A DNA stretch of 64,000 nucleotides from Rhodopseudomonas palustris (GCF_003031265.1 NZ_CP019966.1:1860001-1924000); one strand, 5' to 3'. Shown: positions 1 through 10,489, numbered from the stretch's first letter. Notes: generated from the sequence alone by a model not told the origin. A program made the numbers and translations.

Positions 1-83
1 CGAAGGTCCGGGCCTTCATCGATCTTGCGGCGGAGACGAGCGACTGGCGCTTCGGCGGCGACGGAAAGAGGGGCGGCGCGTGA
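1..83 (+). CDS. C-terminal end of a probable LysR-family regulator (partial)
   Basis: An open frame runs in from the left edge and stops with TGA at 81-83. The 26 visible residues begin KVRAFIDLAAE, which resembles the tail of many LysR-type regulators, where the last helix is often preceded by a P-x-V-R-x-F-I-D-F/L pattern. The stop overlaps the GTG start of alkB in a GTGA arrangement, so the two genes are probably co-transcribed. The family call rests on a short tail only; the DNA-binding and effector domains lie outside the window. Confidence 0.45.
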   Translation, partial: KVRAFIDLAAETSDWRFGGDGKRGGA

Positions 84-730
84 CGGCGGATCTGTTTCAC
101 GGTCTCGACGACGCACCGCGGCGGGAAGACATCGCGCCGGGCGCTGCGCTGCTGAGCGGCTTCGCCCGCGCAAACGAGCGAGACCTGCTCGCCGCGATCG
201 ATGCGGTGGTGGCGCGTGCGCCGTTCCGGCACATGATGACGCCAGGCGGTCACACCATGAGCGTGGCGATGACAAGCTGCGGCTCGGTCGGCTGGGTCAC
301 CGACCGCCGCGGTTATCGCTACTCGCCGACCGATCCGGACAGCGCGACGCCGTGGCCGGAGATGCCTGCAGTGCTCCGCGATCTTGCGCAACGCGCCGCC
401 GCCGAGATCGGCTTTGCCGGATTCGATCCCGATGCCTGCCTGATCAATCGCTACGTGCCAGGCGCCAAGATGGCACTGCATCAGGACAAGGATGAAGCCG
501 ATTTCTCGGCGCCGATCGTGTCGGTGTCGCTCGGCCTGTCGGCAGTGTTTCAATTTGGCGGCATGGCCCGCAGCGACAAGCCGCGACGCTATGAGCTGCG
601 TCACGGCGATGTGCTGGTGTGGGGCGGCCCGTCGCGGCTGGTGTATCACGGCGTGCTGACGCTGAAGGACGGCGAGCATCCGCTGCTCGGCCGGCAGCGG
701 ATCAACCTGACCTTTCGCAAGGCCTTGTAG
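80..730 (+). CDS. alkB: AlkB-type DNA/RNA alkylation repair dioxygenase
   Basis: 216 aa, GTG start overlapping the upstream stop codon. AlkB enzymes are Fe(II)/2-oxoglutarate dioxygenases that oxidatively remove methyl groups such as 1-methyladenine and 3-methylcytosine from nucleic acids. The metal ligands are visible: the HQDKDE segment near residue 134 gives the His-x-Asp pair and a later VYHGV gives the distal His. The C-terminal RINLTFR segment supplies the Arg pair that binds 2-oxoglutarate. The length matches E. coli AlkB (216 aa). It converges on paaK with only 6 bases between stop codons. No Ada-type regulator is visible beside it. The family call is firm. Confidence 0.93.
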   Translation: MTADLFHGLDDAPRREDIAPGAALLSGFARANERDLLAAIDAVVARAPFRHMMTPGGHTMSVAMTSCGSVGWVTDRRGYRYSPTDPDSATPWPEMPAVLRDLAQRAAAEIGFAGFDPDACLINRYVPGAKMALHQDKDEADFSAPIVSVSLGLSAVFQFGGMARSDKPRRYELRHGDVLVWGGPSRLVYHGVLTLKDGEHPLLGRQRINLTFRKAL

Positions 731-736
731 CGCGCG

Positions 737-2068
737 CTAGCCCTTCGGCCGCTTATCGAACACGCGCCGGGCTTTGCCGAGTGAGCGCTCCAGCGTGTCG
801 GGCGGCACCACCTTGATGGTGGTCGAGATGCCGATGGTGTTCTTGATCAGGTGCGCGACGCGTTCGGCGTGCGGCACCAGGCCGGCGCCGTCCCAGCTTT
901 CGGGCCGCGCTTCGGCCAGCACCGTCATCTCGTCCATCCGGCCTTCGCGCGTCAGCTCGATGATGAAGTGGCCGCCGCACCAGTCGGTGCCGAGCAGCAC
1001 CTCCTCGATCTGGGTCGGAAACACGTTGACGCCGCGCAGGATGATCATGTCGTCGGAGCGGCCGGTGATCTTCTCCATGCGCCGCATCCCGGGCCGCGCG
1101 GTGCCCGGCAGCAGCCGCGTCAGGTCGCGGGTGCGATAGCGAATCACCGGGAAAGCTTCCTTCGTCAGCGAGGTGAACACCAGTTCGCCCTTTTCGCCAT
1201 CGGGCAGCACGTCGCCGGTCTCGGGATCGATCACTTCCGGATAGAAGTGATCCTCCCAGATGTGCAGGCCGTCCTTGGTCTCCACGCATTCCTGCGCGAC
1301 GCCGGGGCCGATTACTTCCGACAGCCCGTAGATATCGGTTGCGTCCATGTCGAATGCCTGCTCGATCTCGGCGCGCATCGCGTTTGTCCACGGCTCGGCA
1401 CCGAACACGCCGTATTTCAGCGAGGACTGCCGCGGGTCGAGGCCCTGGCGTTTGAATTCATCGAGGATCGCCAGCATGTAGCTCGGCGTCACGGTGATGA
1501 CGTCGGGGCGGAAGTCGTTGATCAGCTGCACCTGCCGCTCGGTCATGCCGCCGGACACCGGAACGACGGTGCAGCCGAGCTTCTCGCCGCCGTAGTGGGC
1601 GCCTAAGCCGCCGGTGAACAGGCCATAGCCGTAGGAATTGTGAATGATCATGCCTCGCCGCGCGCCGGCGGCGCGCAGCGAGCGCGCCATCACGGTGGCC
1701 CAGGTGTCGATGTCCTTCTGCGTGTAGCCGACCACGATCGGCTTGCCGGTGGTGCCGGACGAGGCGTGGACGCGCACCAGGTTTTCGCGCGGCACCGCGA
1801 ACATCGCGAACGGGTAGTTGTCGCGCAGGTCGGTCTTCACCGTGAACGGAAACTTCGACAGGTCGCTCAACTGGTGGAAGTCCGACGGATGCACGCCCTT
1901 GCGGTCGAACGCGGCTTTGTAGTGCGCGACGTTGTCGTAGGCGTGCTTCAGCGACCAGGCCAGCCGCTTGGTCTGCAGCGCGACGATCTCATCGCGCGAG
2001 GCGCGTTCGGCGTCGTCGAGTTCGGGATTGTAGGTGCCCGGCTTGATCTGGTGCACGGTTGCGGCCAT
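737..2068 (-). CDS. paaK: Phenylacetate-CoA ligase
   Basis: 443 aa, the usual length of PaaK. It activates phenylacetate to phenylacetyl-CoA with ATP, the first step of aerobic phenylacetate breakdown. The adenylate-forming P-loop SSGTTGKP is at residues 103-110. Further matches are the YGLSEVIGPG segment and the C-terminal GRSDDMIILRGVNVFPTQIEE typical of the PaaK subfamily. The ATG is preceded by GGAGGAGA. It lies 14 bases downstream of paaI on the same strand, so the two form an operon divergent from paaZ. Benzoate- or cinnamate-type ligases are more distant alternatives; PaaK is favoured by the paaI and paaZ neighbours. Confidence 0.92.
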   Translation of the reverse strand: MAATVHQIKPGTYNPELDDAERASRDEIVALQTKRLAWSLKHAYDNVAHYKAAFDRKGVHPSDFHQLSDLSKFPFTVKTDLRDNYPFAMFAVPRENLVRVHASSGTTGKPIVVGYTQKDIDTWATVMARSLRAAGARRGMIIHNSYGYGLFTGGLGAHYGGEKLGCTVVPVSGGMTERQVQLINDFRPDVITVTPSYMLAILDEFKRQGLDPRQSSLKYGVFGAEPWTNAMRAEIEQAFDMDATDIYGLSEVIGPGVAQECVETKDGLHIWEDHFYPEVIDPETGDVLPDGEKGELVFTSLTKEAFPVIRYRTRDLTRLLPGTARPGMRRMEKITGRSDDMIILRGVNVFPTQIEEVLLGTDWCGGHFIIELTREGRMDEMTVLAEARPESWDGAGLVPHAERVAHLIKNTIGISTTIKVVPPDTLERSLGKARRVFDKRPKG

Positions 2069-2082
2069 CGCCGTCTCCTCCC

Positions 2083-2556
2083 TCAGCGTGGGTCTGGTTG
2101 TTGCGGGGGCACCAACGTGCCGCCGATCGAGCGCGAATGGCCGCGGAATTCGGCGATCACCGTCGAACCCGAGGTGACGCGGACGTCGTAGATGCCGCTG
2201 CGGCCGGAGCGCGACACTTCGCGCGCCGCGGCGACCAGCCGGGCGCCGAGTTTGCCGGGGCGGATGAAGGTGATCGCGCCCTGCGCCGCGACGGTCGAGT
2301 CGTTGTAGGAGTTGCAGGCGTAGGCGAAGGCCGAGTCGGCGAGGGTGAAGATGAAGCCGCCATGGGCGATGCCGTGGCCATTGACCATGTCGGTGGTCAC
2401 CGTCATCGCCAGCGTCGCGACCCCGGCGCCGATCTCAACGATCTCCATGCCGAGCGCCTTGCTGGCGTGATCGTTCGCCCACATCGCGTCGGCGCAGGCT
2501 CGCGCCAGTTGGTCCGGCGATGGTTCGGCCTGGGTCTGCGAAGCCGCCACGGTCAC
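2083..2556 (-). CDS. paaI: PaaI-type hotdog acyl-CoA thioesterase
   Basis: 157 aa from a GTG start at 2556, chosen because CAGGAG lies at the right spacing upstream and the length then fits PaaI (about 140-150 aa). An in-frame ATG further upstream at 2601 would add 15 residues without a clear ribosome site. PaaI hydrolyses stalled phenylacetyl-CoA intermediates and frees trapped CoA. The hotdog motif GHGIAHGGFIFTLADSAFA is visible, including the Asp of the LADSAFA part expected in the active site. It is the first gene of the leftward paaI-paaK operon and faces the probable operator at 2674-2693. Confidence 0.87.
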   Translation of the reverse strand: MTVAASQTQAEPSPDQLARACADAMWANDHASKALGMEIVEIGAGVATLAMTVTTDMVNGHGIAHGGFIFTLADSAFAYACNSYNDSTVAAQGAITFIRPGKLGARLVAAAREVSRSGRSGIYDVRVTSGSTVIAEFRGHSRSIGGTLVPPQQPDPR

Positions 2557-2673
2557 TGCGGGCTCCTGCAAACGCAAGACAGCGACATGGCGCAAGGCCA
2601 CGACGCCTGATCGGCGATCAGGTCGGTCACGTTTCTCTCCCTCACGTCGCGGGCTTTCGCAAAGCCTCTTGAA

Positions 2674-2693
2674 TTGAACGATCGGTCAGTCAA
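2674..2693. promoter_or_regulatory. Candidate TetR/PaaR-type operator between paaI and paaZ
   Basis: The sequence TTGAACGATCGGTCAGTCAA is an imperfect palindrome (14 of 20 positions symmetric). It sits in the divergent promoter region, 118 bases from the paaI start and 89 bases from the paaZ start. TetR-family PaaR regulators are known to bind palindromes with a CGATCGGTC-like core before paa genes. The ATCGGTC core recurs in the site at 44683-44702. Function is inferred. Confidence 0.5.
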
Positions 2694-2781
2694 TTATTAG
2701 CCCAAGCAATCATCGTGTCAACGGCCGGCGCGGACGTCAAACCGCGCCGCGATCGCGGACCACACGTCGGGGAGAGACGCC

Positions 2782-4821
<2,040 letters not shown>

Positions 4822-4894
4822 CCCGCCGCGGCGGAATCTGGCACAACGCGGTGCCGCTCGCGCGCGGCGCCGTTTTCCTGCCGAGACCGCCACC

Positions 4895-5911
4895 ATGTCC
4901 GATTCCTCTGTTACCGCTGCGATGTCGATCGAGGCACGTTGCGTTCGCCTGCACTACAAGGCCGCTGATGTCGCGGCGATCGAGCCGGTCATCGAGCCCC
5001 TGCGGCTGTCGCGGCGCGCGTCCTCTGAGGTGCTGATCGAGGTGAAGGCGGCGGCGGTCAATCCGTCCGACGTCAAAGCCGCGACCGGGCTGATGCCGTA
5101 TGCGGTGTTTCCCCGCACGCCGGGCCGCGATTTCGCCGGCCGGGTCGTCGACGGTCCTGCCGAATGGATCGGCCGCGATGTGTTCGGCTCGTCCGGCGAT
5201 CTCGGCATCCGCCGCGACGGCACCCATGCGAGCCACTTGATCGTAGAGGCCGACGCGCTGGTCGAGAAGCCGGCGAGCGTGTCGTGGGAAGAGGCGGCCG
5301 GCATCGGCGTGCCGTTCGTCACCGCGACCGAAGGCCTGCGCCGCGCCGCGCTCGCGGCCGGCGAGACGCTGGCGATCATGGGCATCAACGGCAAGGTCGG
5401 GCAGGCGGCGGCGCAGATCGCGAGCTGGCGCGGCGCGCGTGTGATCGGTGTGGTGCGCAAGGCGGAAGCCTATGCGGGCCATGCCAGCGCGCCGGTCGAG
5501 ATCATCGACTCATCGTCCACCGACGTCGCCGCCAAGGTGCGCGACCTCACCGGCGGCAAGGGCGCCGACGTGGTGTTCAACACCGTCGGCGATCCGTACT
5601 TCAAGGTGGCGAACCAGTGCCTGGCGCTGCGCGGCCGGCAGATCCTGATCGCTGCGGTTCACCGCATCGTCGAGTTCGACATCCTCGCGTTCTATCGCGG
5701 CCAGCACACTTACGTCGGCATCGACACGCTGGCGTTCTCCTCGGTCGCGACCGGCGAGGCGCTGCGCTCGCTCGGCGACGGCTTCGCCGGCGGCCATCTC
5801 AAGCCGTTCCCGATCGTCGATGGGGCGATCTACCCGCTCGATCAAGCACAGGCCGCGTATCGCGCGGTGGCAAGCTCGTCGCGCGACCGGGTGATCATCA
5901 GGCCCGATTAG
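4895..5911 (+). CDS. Quinone oxidoreductase-like medium-chain dehydrogenase (zinc-free)
   Basis: 338 aa. An N-terminal GroES-like domain has the segment AAAVNPSDVKAATG and TPGRDFAGRVV. It is followed by a Rossmann domain with the nucleotide loop GINGKVGQAAAQIA (about residues 166-179). Zinc-binding cysteines are absent, which places it with the NADPH:quinone reductase/zeta-crystallin branch rather than alcohol dehydrogenases. It follows paaZ by 73 bases on the same strand and could be co-transcribed, although no role in phenylacetate breakdown is established. Substrate unknown; an electrophilic enone or quinone is likely. An alternative start at 4922 (MSIEARC) would fit the family equally well. 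Confidence 0.8.
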   Translation: MSDSSVTAAMSIEARCVRLHYKAADVAAIEPVIEPLRLSRRASSEVLIEVKAAAVNPSDVKAATGLMPYAVFPRTPGRDFAGRVVDGPAEWIGRDVFGSSGDLGIRRDGTHASHLIVEADALVEKPASVSWEEAAGIGVPFVTATEGLRRAALAAGETLAIMGINGKVGQAAAQIASWRGARVIGVVRKAEAYAGHASAPVEIIDSSSTDVAAKVRDLTGGKGADVVFNTVGDPYFKVANQCLALRGRQILIAAVHRIVEFDILAFYRGQHTYVGIDTLAFSSVATGEALRSLGDGFAGGHLKPFPIVDGAIYPLDQAQAAYRAVASSSRDRVIIRPD

Positions 5912-6152
5912 TTCTTTTCGACTCGGTAGCACGTCGAAGCCGACGGATGTTTCGCTGCCGGCTCATTCATCACGTCGCCCGCGCGGTTGACCCGCTTATT
6001 ATACCGGTTTCCAAACAGGAACCTTGCCACTCCGGCGATGGTTGAAGTTCCGCCGGGTGCCCCGATCGAGCGGCGACCGGCCACCCCGGCGGAGCGGCAA
6101 GAGCGGTCCGTCGTGCAGGTGTGACGTTCGCTCCGACCGGAGACCCCTGCCG

Positions 6153-6890
6153 ATGCTGGACAAGGTGAGCGGTGCCGATCTCGCGACGCAGAGTACGCAG
6201 GCCCTCAAGACCCGGCTGCTGCAACTGGTGGAAGGGCAGGACGACAAGCGGCTGAGCGAAAAGCTCGCTTTGCTCGACGGCGCGCTCGCGCCCTATGTCG
6301 ACGAGCTGACGCGGCGCAATCCGCATCCGCGCGCCGAGGATCAGGTCGCGGCGGTGATCGGGGTGTGGACGCCGGTGTGGTCGACCATCCCGTTTCACCA
6401 TGCGCTGCCGGGCCGGATTTCTTCGCAGTCCTACCAGATCTTCCGTGACCGCGGCTTCTACGCCAACGTCGCGCACCATGCGCCGGGGCACCAGAACGCG
6501 CTGCTGCACAGGCTGACGCCCCTCGGCCTCGCCTGCAATCTGATGCTGGTGCAGCGGTTCGAGGTCACAGGCGGGCGGTGGCTGATCGAGAATATCGGCA
6601 TCGAGGTCGCACGCGGCCGGCGCGACAAGGGCCTCAGCATCGACGATGCCGAGGCATGGGTCGACGCGGTGCTGGCACAGAAGCTCGATCGCGCCGAGGC
6701 TCCGAACGCCACCCTGGGCGCTCCCGACCTCAGCGGCCTTGACGCGGCGTCAGCGAAGCGGCTGGCGAAGTCGTTTCAGGCCAAGCCGATGATGGAAAAC
6801 ATCTACCTCGACGACGATCTGCGCCTGATCCGAAGCCAGCGCGAAGCCGCGCAGCGGCCGTCCTACACCATCGGTGTCCGGCGGCGCTGA
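6153..6890 (+). CDS. PAP/fibrillin-like protein of unknown role
   Basis: 245 aa from the ATG at 6153, which has CGGAGAC upstream; an in-frame ATG at 6024 would add 43 unlikely residues. The segment running from the NPHP motif to WSTIPFHH, then SQSYQIFRDRGFYANVA, resembles the plastid lipid-associated (fibrillin) domain, where a conserved pattern of NP followed by a G-x-W-x-x-x-Y/W-S/T-T strand opens a small lipocalin-like barrel. No signal peptide or membrane helix is visible, so it is probably cytoplasmic. In plants and cyanobacteria such proteins associate with lipid and quinone. The family call is by eye and moderate; the function in this organism is unknown. Confidence 0.5.
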   Translation: MLDKVSGADLATQSTQALKTRLLQLVEGQDDKRLSEKLALLDGALAPYVDELTRRNPHPRAEDQVAAVIGVWTPVWSTIPFHHALPGRISSQSYQIFRDRGFYANVAHHAPGHQNALLHRLTPLGLACNLMLVQRFEVTGGRWLIENIGIEVARGRRDKGLSIDDAEAWVDAVLAQKLDRAEAPNATLGAPDLSGLDAASAKRLAKSFQAKPMMENIYLDDDLRLIRSQREAAQRPSYTIGVRRR

Positions 6891-7085
6891 AACGCCGGCG
6901 GCGACCGTCTCGTCGCGCGACCACGCGATGATCCGCCCCTCGCTGCGATAGCGACGGGCGCACAACTCGGACGCCGTCGGCGCCGCGAGACTGCGCAGGC
7001 ATGGCTGTTTGGGATTTGAATCGATGGTCGCGGTAGGCAGGGCAAGAGGGCAGCGCAGAGCGGAGCGCTCGCTCCAAGCATAACC

Positions 7086-7192
7086 GTCATCGTCCGGCTC
7101 GTCCGGACGATCCAGTATCCCAGAGCGCTCGTTGCGCCGTGCGGAAGTTGCGCCACGGGCGCACTGGATCCCCCGCATGCGCGGGGGATGAC
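7086..7192. repeat. Palindromic intergenic repeat, family C copy 1
   Basis: The left end GTCATCGTCCGGCTCGTCC and the right end GATCCCCCGCATGCGCGGGG with terminal ATGAC form two hairpins around a central CCAGTATCCCAGAGCGCTC segment. Copies occur at 46242-46354 (inverted) and 48100-48199. Confidence 0.75.
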
Positions 7193-7310
7193 GGCGGAAA
7201 TGGGATGACGACGGAGAAAGGGGTGAGGATGAAGGAGGAAGTGGTGATGAAGGAGGAGAAAGGGGGATGAAGGAGGCGAGGGATGACGACGCAGAGGCGT
7301 CCGGCGCTGA
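7190..7310 (+). repeat. Purine-rich degenerate tandem tract
   Basis: About 120 bases of almost pure A and G on the plus strand, with repeated GGATGA, GAAGGAGGA and GACGACGG units of irregular length. It lies just 3' of the desaturase gene. It looks like a slippage product of simple repeats and carries no convincing reading frame. Confidence 0.6.
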
Positions 7311-7329
7311 TCCGAGGAGCAGGGGGCAG

Positions 7330-8292
7330 CTACTCCGCCGCCACCGCGCGCGGCCGCGTCGTCGCCAGTTTCAGCACGTCGCGATACGACGGCGCTACGG
7401 TGACGCGGTCGAGCAGGCCCTTTTGCTGCAGCAGCCGGTGCGCTTCCGGCAGATTGTAGCAGGGCAGGTACATGAACAGATGATGCTCGGCGTGGTAGTT
7501 GACCCAATACGGAGCGATCAGCGCGCGCTCCAGCGGATTGGCCAGCGTGGTGCGGGCTTGGCTGAACGGATCGGCGCCGGTCGAGGTGCAGGCGTGTTCG
7601 GCGATGTTGCGCACCCGCGTCACCAGCGGCAGCCAAGTCGCCATCGCCACCAGCCAGACGCCGACGAACCAAACCCCGGCGCCGGCCAGCCAGAACAGCA
7701 GCAGCAACACGGCATTGGCCGCGAGGAAACGCTGGGTGCGCGCTTTGCCGCTCGCGACGAAGCTGTCGTGCTTCGGCGCGCCGCTGTCCATCGGCGCGAA
7801 CAGCGCCTTCAACGCCGGCAGCCGCTGCTTGACGAAGGTTTGCCCGGTGAGGTCGCGGATCGCCTTGCGGGCGAAGCTGTCCTTGCTGATGGGGAACGGC
7901 GCCGACAGCACCAGATCCGGATCCTCCGGCTGCTGGGTGTATTTGTGATGCTGCAGATGATAGCGCCGATACGCCGGCAGGTCGGCGCCGACCGGCACCG
8001 CGCATAGCCATTGCCCGATCCACTCGTTGAGCTTCGGATTGCGGTGCAGACCGCCATGCGCCGCCTCGTGCATCAGGATGGCGAGGCCGAGCTGCCTGGT
8101 GCCGACGATCATCACCGCAATCAGCCAGGTCAGCGGGTTCGGCCAGATCGTCACCAGCGCGACGGCGAGGGCGATACAGCCCCAGGCATGCGCCACCAGC
8201 CACAGGCCGCGAGCCGAGCTGCGATGCGTCAGCTGCGCCCATTCGTCGGACGTGAAGATCGTTTTTGGATCGATCCGCGCCACTGCCGGCAT
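7330..8292 (-). CDS. Membrane fatty acid desaturase
   Basis: 320 aa from the ATG at 8292, which has GGGAGG at ideal spacing; upstream in-frame codons lack this. The three histidine boxes that bind the di-iron centre are complete: HEAAH at 75-79, HLQHH at 112-116 and HAEHH at 267-271. Hydrophobic helices flank them (about 30-70 and 185-225), giving the normal inner membrane topology with boxes on the cytoplasmic side. The substrate may be an acyl lipid, a carotenoid or a sphingolipid-like chain; the sequence does not decide this. It lies 53 bases downstream of the hydrolase-OsmC gene on the same strand and may be read with it. Confidence 0.9.
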   Translation of the reverse strand: MPAVARIDPKTIFTSDEWAQLTHRSSARGLWLVAHAWGCIALAVALVTIWPNPLTWLIAVMIVGTRQLGLAILMHEAAHGGLHRNPKLNEWIGQWLCAVPVGADLPAYRRYHLQHHKYTQQPEDPDLVLSAPFPISKDSFARKAIRDLTGQTFVKQRLPALKALFAPMDSGAPKHDSFVASGKARTQRFLAANAVLLLLFWLAGAGVWFVGVWLVAMATWLPLVTRVRNIAEHACTSTGADPFSQARTTLANPLERALIAPYWVNYHAEHHLFMYLPCYNLPEAHRLLQQKGLLDRVTVAPSYRDVLKLATTRPRAVAAE

Positions 8293-8345
8293 CGCCGCCT
8301 CCCTGATGTTGTTTTTCGGCAGTGTCGGGGAAGCGGCCGGCAGCG

Positions 8346-9569
8346 TCAATCGGCGCTGCGCGTGATGATGCTGACTTCCGAGGTGAGGGTGCGGTGCACC
8401 GGGCATTTGTCGGCGATCTCGATCAGCTTGGCGCGCTGCTCGGCGGAGAGGTCACCCTCGATGCCGATCACCCGCTCGATGCGGTCGAGCAGACCGACCT
8501 TGGTTTCGCATTCGGCGCAATCCTCGGCGTGAATCTTGGCGTGGCTCAGCGTCACCGTGACGCGATCGAGCGGCAGCGCCTTGCGTTCGGCATAGAGCCG
8601 CAGCGTCATCGAGGTGCAGGCGCCGAGCGCGGACAGCAGCAGGTCGTACGGCCCCGGCCCGCTGTCGTGGCCGCCGACGCTGGCCGGCTCGTCGGCCAGC
8701 AGCCGATGCGGACCAACGCTGATCTGCTGCTGGAACTTGCCGTCGCCGGTCTCCTGCACGGTGACGAGGCGCGGCACTTCGGGCGCGCCGGCGGTCGGGG
8801 CCGGCGGCTCGGCGTCGATGTAGCGCTGCGCCCAGGCGGCGATCACGCTCGCCGCGTAGGTCGCGTCACGACGATCGCTCAGCAGATGGTCGGCGTGATC
8901 GAGCGAGACGAAGCTCTTCGGATGCTTCGCCGCGACAAAGATCTTGGTAGCGTTGTCGATGCCGATGGTGTCGTCGGTCGGCGCGTGCAGGATCAGCAGC
9001 GCTCTGTGCAGCTTGGCGATCTCGGCCATCAGATTGTGTTCTGCGATGTCGTCGAGAAACTCGCGCTTGATCGTGAACGGCCGGCCGGCAAGCGAAACAT
9101 CGACCTGTCCTTCAGCGCGGATCGTCTCGATATCACCGGCAAACAGTCCGGTGACGTGCGACGGATCGGACGGCGCCGCAATGGTTGCGATCGCCTTCGC
9201 CTCCGGGATCTGCGCCGCGGCTGCCAGCACCGCAGCGCCGCCGAGGCTGTGCCCGATCAGCAGCGACGGCGCCCGATGCGACGACCGCAGATGATCGGCG
9301 GCCAGCACGAGGTCGGCGACGTTGGACGAGAACGTCGCGTTCTCGAACTCTCCCTCGCTGGCGCCCAATCCGGTGAAGTCGAACCGCAGGACAGCGATGC
9401 CGCGCGCCGCCAGCGCCGCCGAAATCCGCCGCGCCGCGAGGTTGTCCTTGCTGCAGGTGAAGCAATGCGCGAAGAGCGCATAGGCGAGTGGCTGCGCATC
9501 CGGCAGATCGAGCGCTGCCGCAAGTTGATGCCCGCCGCTGCCTGGAAATTGGAAACGTTCGGTGGGCAT
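8346..9569 (-). CDS. Fusion of alpha/beta hydrolase and OsmC-type peroxiredoxin
   Basis: 407 aa from the ATG at 9569, which is preceded by AGGAG. The N-terminal half (1-250) is an alpha/beta hydrolase with the nucleophile elbow GHSLGG (Ser108), a probable acid at Asp199 and a His in SLDHADH near 225-228. The C-terminal half (about 265-407) is an OsmC domain with the redox cysteines in LGACTSM (Cys318) and KCPVH (Cys389). OsmC proteins reduce organic hydroperoxides, so the fusion may cleave and detoxify a peroxidised ester or thioester. Such fusions are known in proteobacteria. Family assignment of both halves is strong; the substrate is unknown. Confidence 0.9.
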   Translation of the reverse strand: MPTERFQFPGSGGHQLAAALDLPDAQPLAYALFAHCFTCSKDNLAARRISAALAARGIAVLRFDFTGLGASEGEFENATFSSNVADLVLAADHLRSSHRAPSLLIGHSLGGAAVLAAAAQIPEAKAIATIAAPSDPSHVTGLFAGDIETIRAEGQVDVSLAGRPFTIKREFLDDIAEHNLMAEIAKLHRALLILHAPTDDTIGIDNATKIFVAAKHPKSFVSLDHADHLLSDRRDATYAASVIAAWAQRYIDAEPPAPTAGAPEVPRLVTVQETGDGKFQQQISVGPHRLLADEPASVGGHDSGPGPYDLLLSALGACTSMTLRLYAERKALPLDRVTVTLSHAKIHAEDCAECETKVGLLDRIERVIGIEGDLSAEQRAKLIEIADKCPVHRTLTSEVSIITRSAD

Positions 9570-9593
9570 CTTGAGTACTCCTGATGTCTCTTC

Positions 9594-9671
9594 GTCATTG
9601 CAAGGAGCGAAGCGACGAAGCAATCCACTTCAGTGCACGAGGCTGGATTGCTTCGCTTCGCTCGCAATGAC
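9594..9671. repeat. Palindromic intergenic repeat, family A copy 1
   Basis: Starts GTCATTGCAAGGAGCGAAGC and ends GCTTCGCTCGCAATGAC, so the ends pair in a long hairpin; the AAGCAATCC and GGATTGCTT arms flank a short variable loop. Other copies: 29703-29776, 33121-33202, 38688-38768 and, inverted, 43731-43808. Confidence 0.85.
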
Positions 9672-9696
9672 GGGTGGACTCTCTTCGCCACAGATC

Positions 9697-9791
9697 GTCA
9701 TTCCGGGGCGCGCGGAGCGCTAACCCGGAATCCAGAAGTGCAGAGCACCTCGAGATTCCGGGTTCGCGCCTGTCGGCGCGCCCCGAATGAC
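9697..9791. repeat. Palindromic intergenic repeat, family B copy 1
   Basis: Starts GTCATTCCGGGGCGCGCGGA and ends GGCGCGCCCCGAATGAC, with inner arms CCCGGAATCC and GGATT/GAGATTCCGGG. It follows the family A copy by 25 bases, so the spacer between the two minus-strand genes holds two hairpin elements. Other copies: 20486-20581, 43560-43711, 46037-46145, 63059-63175. Confidence 0.85.
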
Positions 9792-9801
9792 CCGCGCGGC
9801 G

Positions 9802-10467
9802 TCAATCACTCGAATAGCGCTGCTCGGCCCATGGATCGCCGCGGTTGTGATAGCCGCGGAGCTCCCAATAGCCGGGCGCGTCGTCGTCGCGGAATTCGAT
9901 GGCCTGCAGCCACTTCGCGCTCTTCCAGAAATATAGATGCGGCACGACCAGACGCACCGGGCCGCCGTGTTCCTGATCGAGCGGCGCGCCAGACCAGCTG
10001 TGTGCGATCATCGCATCCGCGGCGGCGAAGTCTTCGATCGATAGATTAGTTGTGTAGCCGTCGTAGCTGTGCAGCACGACGTAGCGGGCGGCATCGGTCG
10101 GCTGGCAGGCGTCGAGCAGCGTTCGTGTCGCGGGCCCCTGCCAGCGATTGTCGTAGCGCGACCAGGTGGTCACGCAATGAATATCGGAGACGATGTCGGC
10201 CTGCGGCTGGGCGATGAACTGCGCCCAATCCCAAAACACCGGCTGCGCCACCGCGCCATAGACGTCGAGCCGCCAGCGGTCGCGGCCGATCTGCGGCGTC
10301 AGGCCGAGATCGAGCACCGGCCAGTCTTTCACCAGATGCTGGCCCGGCGGCAGCCGTTGCTCATCCGGCCGGACGTGCCGGCCGGTGAGAAATTTGCCTT
10401 CTGCCGCCCAGCGCTGTTTGCTGCGGGTGAGTTTGGACTCCGGCGGCAGTTCGGCATCGTCGGACAT
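9802..10467 (-). CDS. Sulfite oxidase-like molybdopterin oxidoreductase
   Basis: 221 aa from the ATG at 10467. The fold is the sulfite-oxidase/YedY-type molybdopterin domain, recognised from the segment DIHCVTTWSRYDN. Its Cys98 is the expected molybdenum ligand, and HSYDGYTTNLS and HGGPVRLVVPHLYFWKSAKW follow downstream. There is no twin-arginine signal peptide and no heme or dimerisation domain, so this is the short cytoplasmic form often annotated only as sulfite oxidase-like. The substrate is not known. It lies 22 bases after the P450 gene on the same strand, so it is probably the last gene of the ferredoxin-P450 operon. Confidence 0.85.
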   Translation of the reverse strand: MSDDAELPPESKLTRSKQRWAAEGKFLTGRHVRPDEQRLPPGQHLVKDWPVLDLGLTPQIGRDRWRLDVYGAVAQPVFWDWAQFIAQPQADIVSDIHCVTTWSRYDNRWQGPATRTLLDACQPTDAARYVVLHSYDGYTTNLSIEDFAAADAMIAHSWSGAPLDQEHGGPVRLVVPHLYFWKSAKWLQAIEFRDDDAPGYWELRGYHNRGDPWAEQRYSSD

Positions 10468-10489
10468 CGGCGACCTTTCGGGCGGGGGC

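Larger units (their letters stand above)
6891..7329. other. Intergenic stretch with repeat C1 and a purine-rich tract
   Basis: The 439 bases between two convergent genes contain no supported gene. They hold a family C palindromic repeat (7086-7192) followed by a strand-biased purine-rich tract (7190-7310) built from degenerate GATGA and GGAG units, ending at the stop of the desaturase gene. Confidence 0.7.

Noticed and set aside
6024..6152. Upstream extension of the fibrillin-like protein from an ATG at 6024
   Set aside because: The extra 43 residues are Arg/Ser/Pro-rich and have no ribosome site at the right spacing; the ATG at 6153 does.
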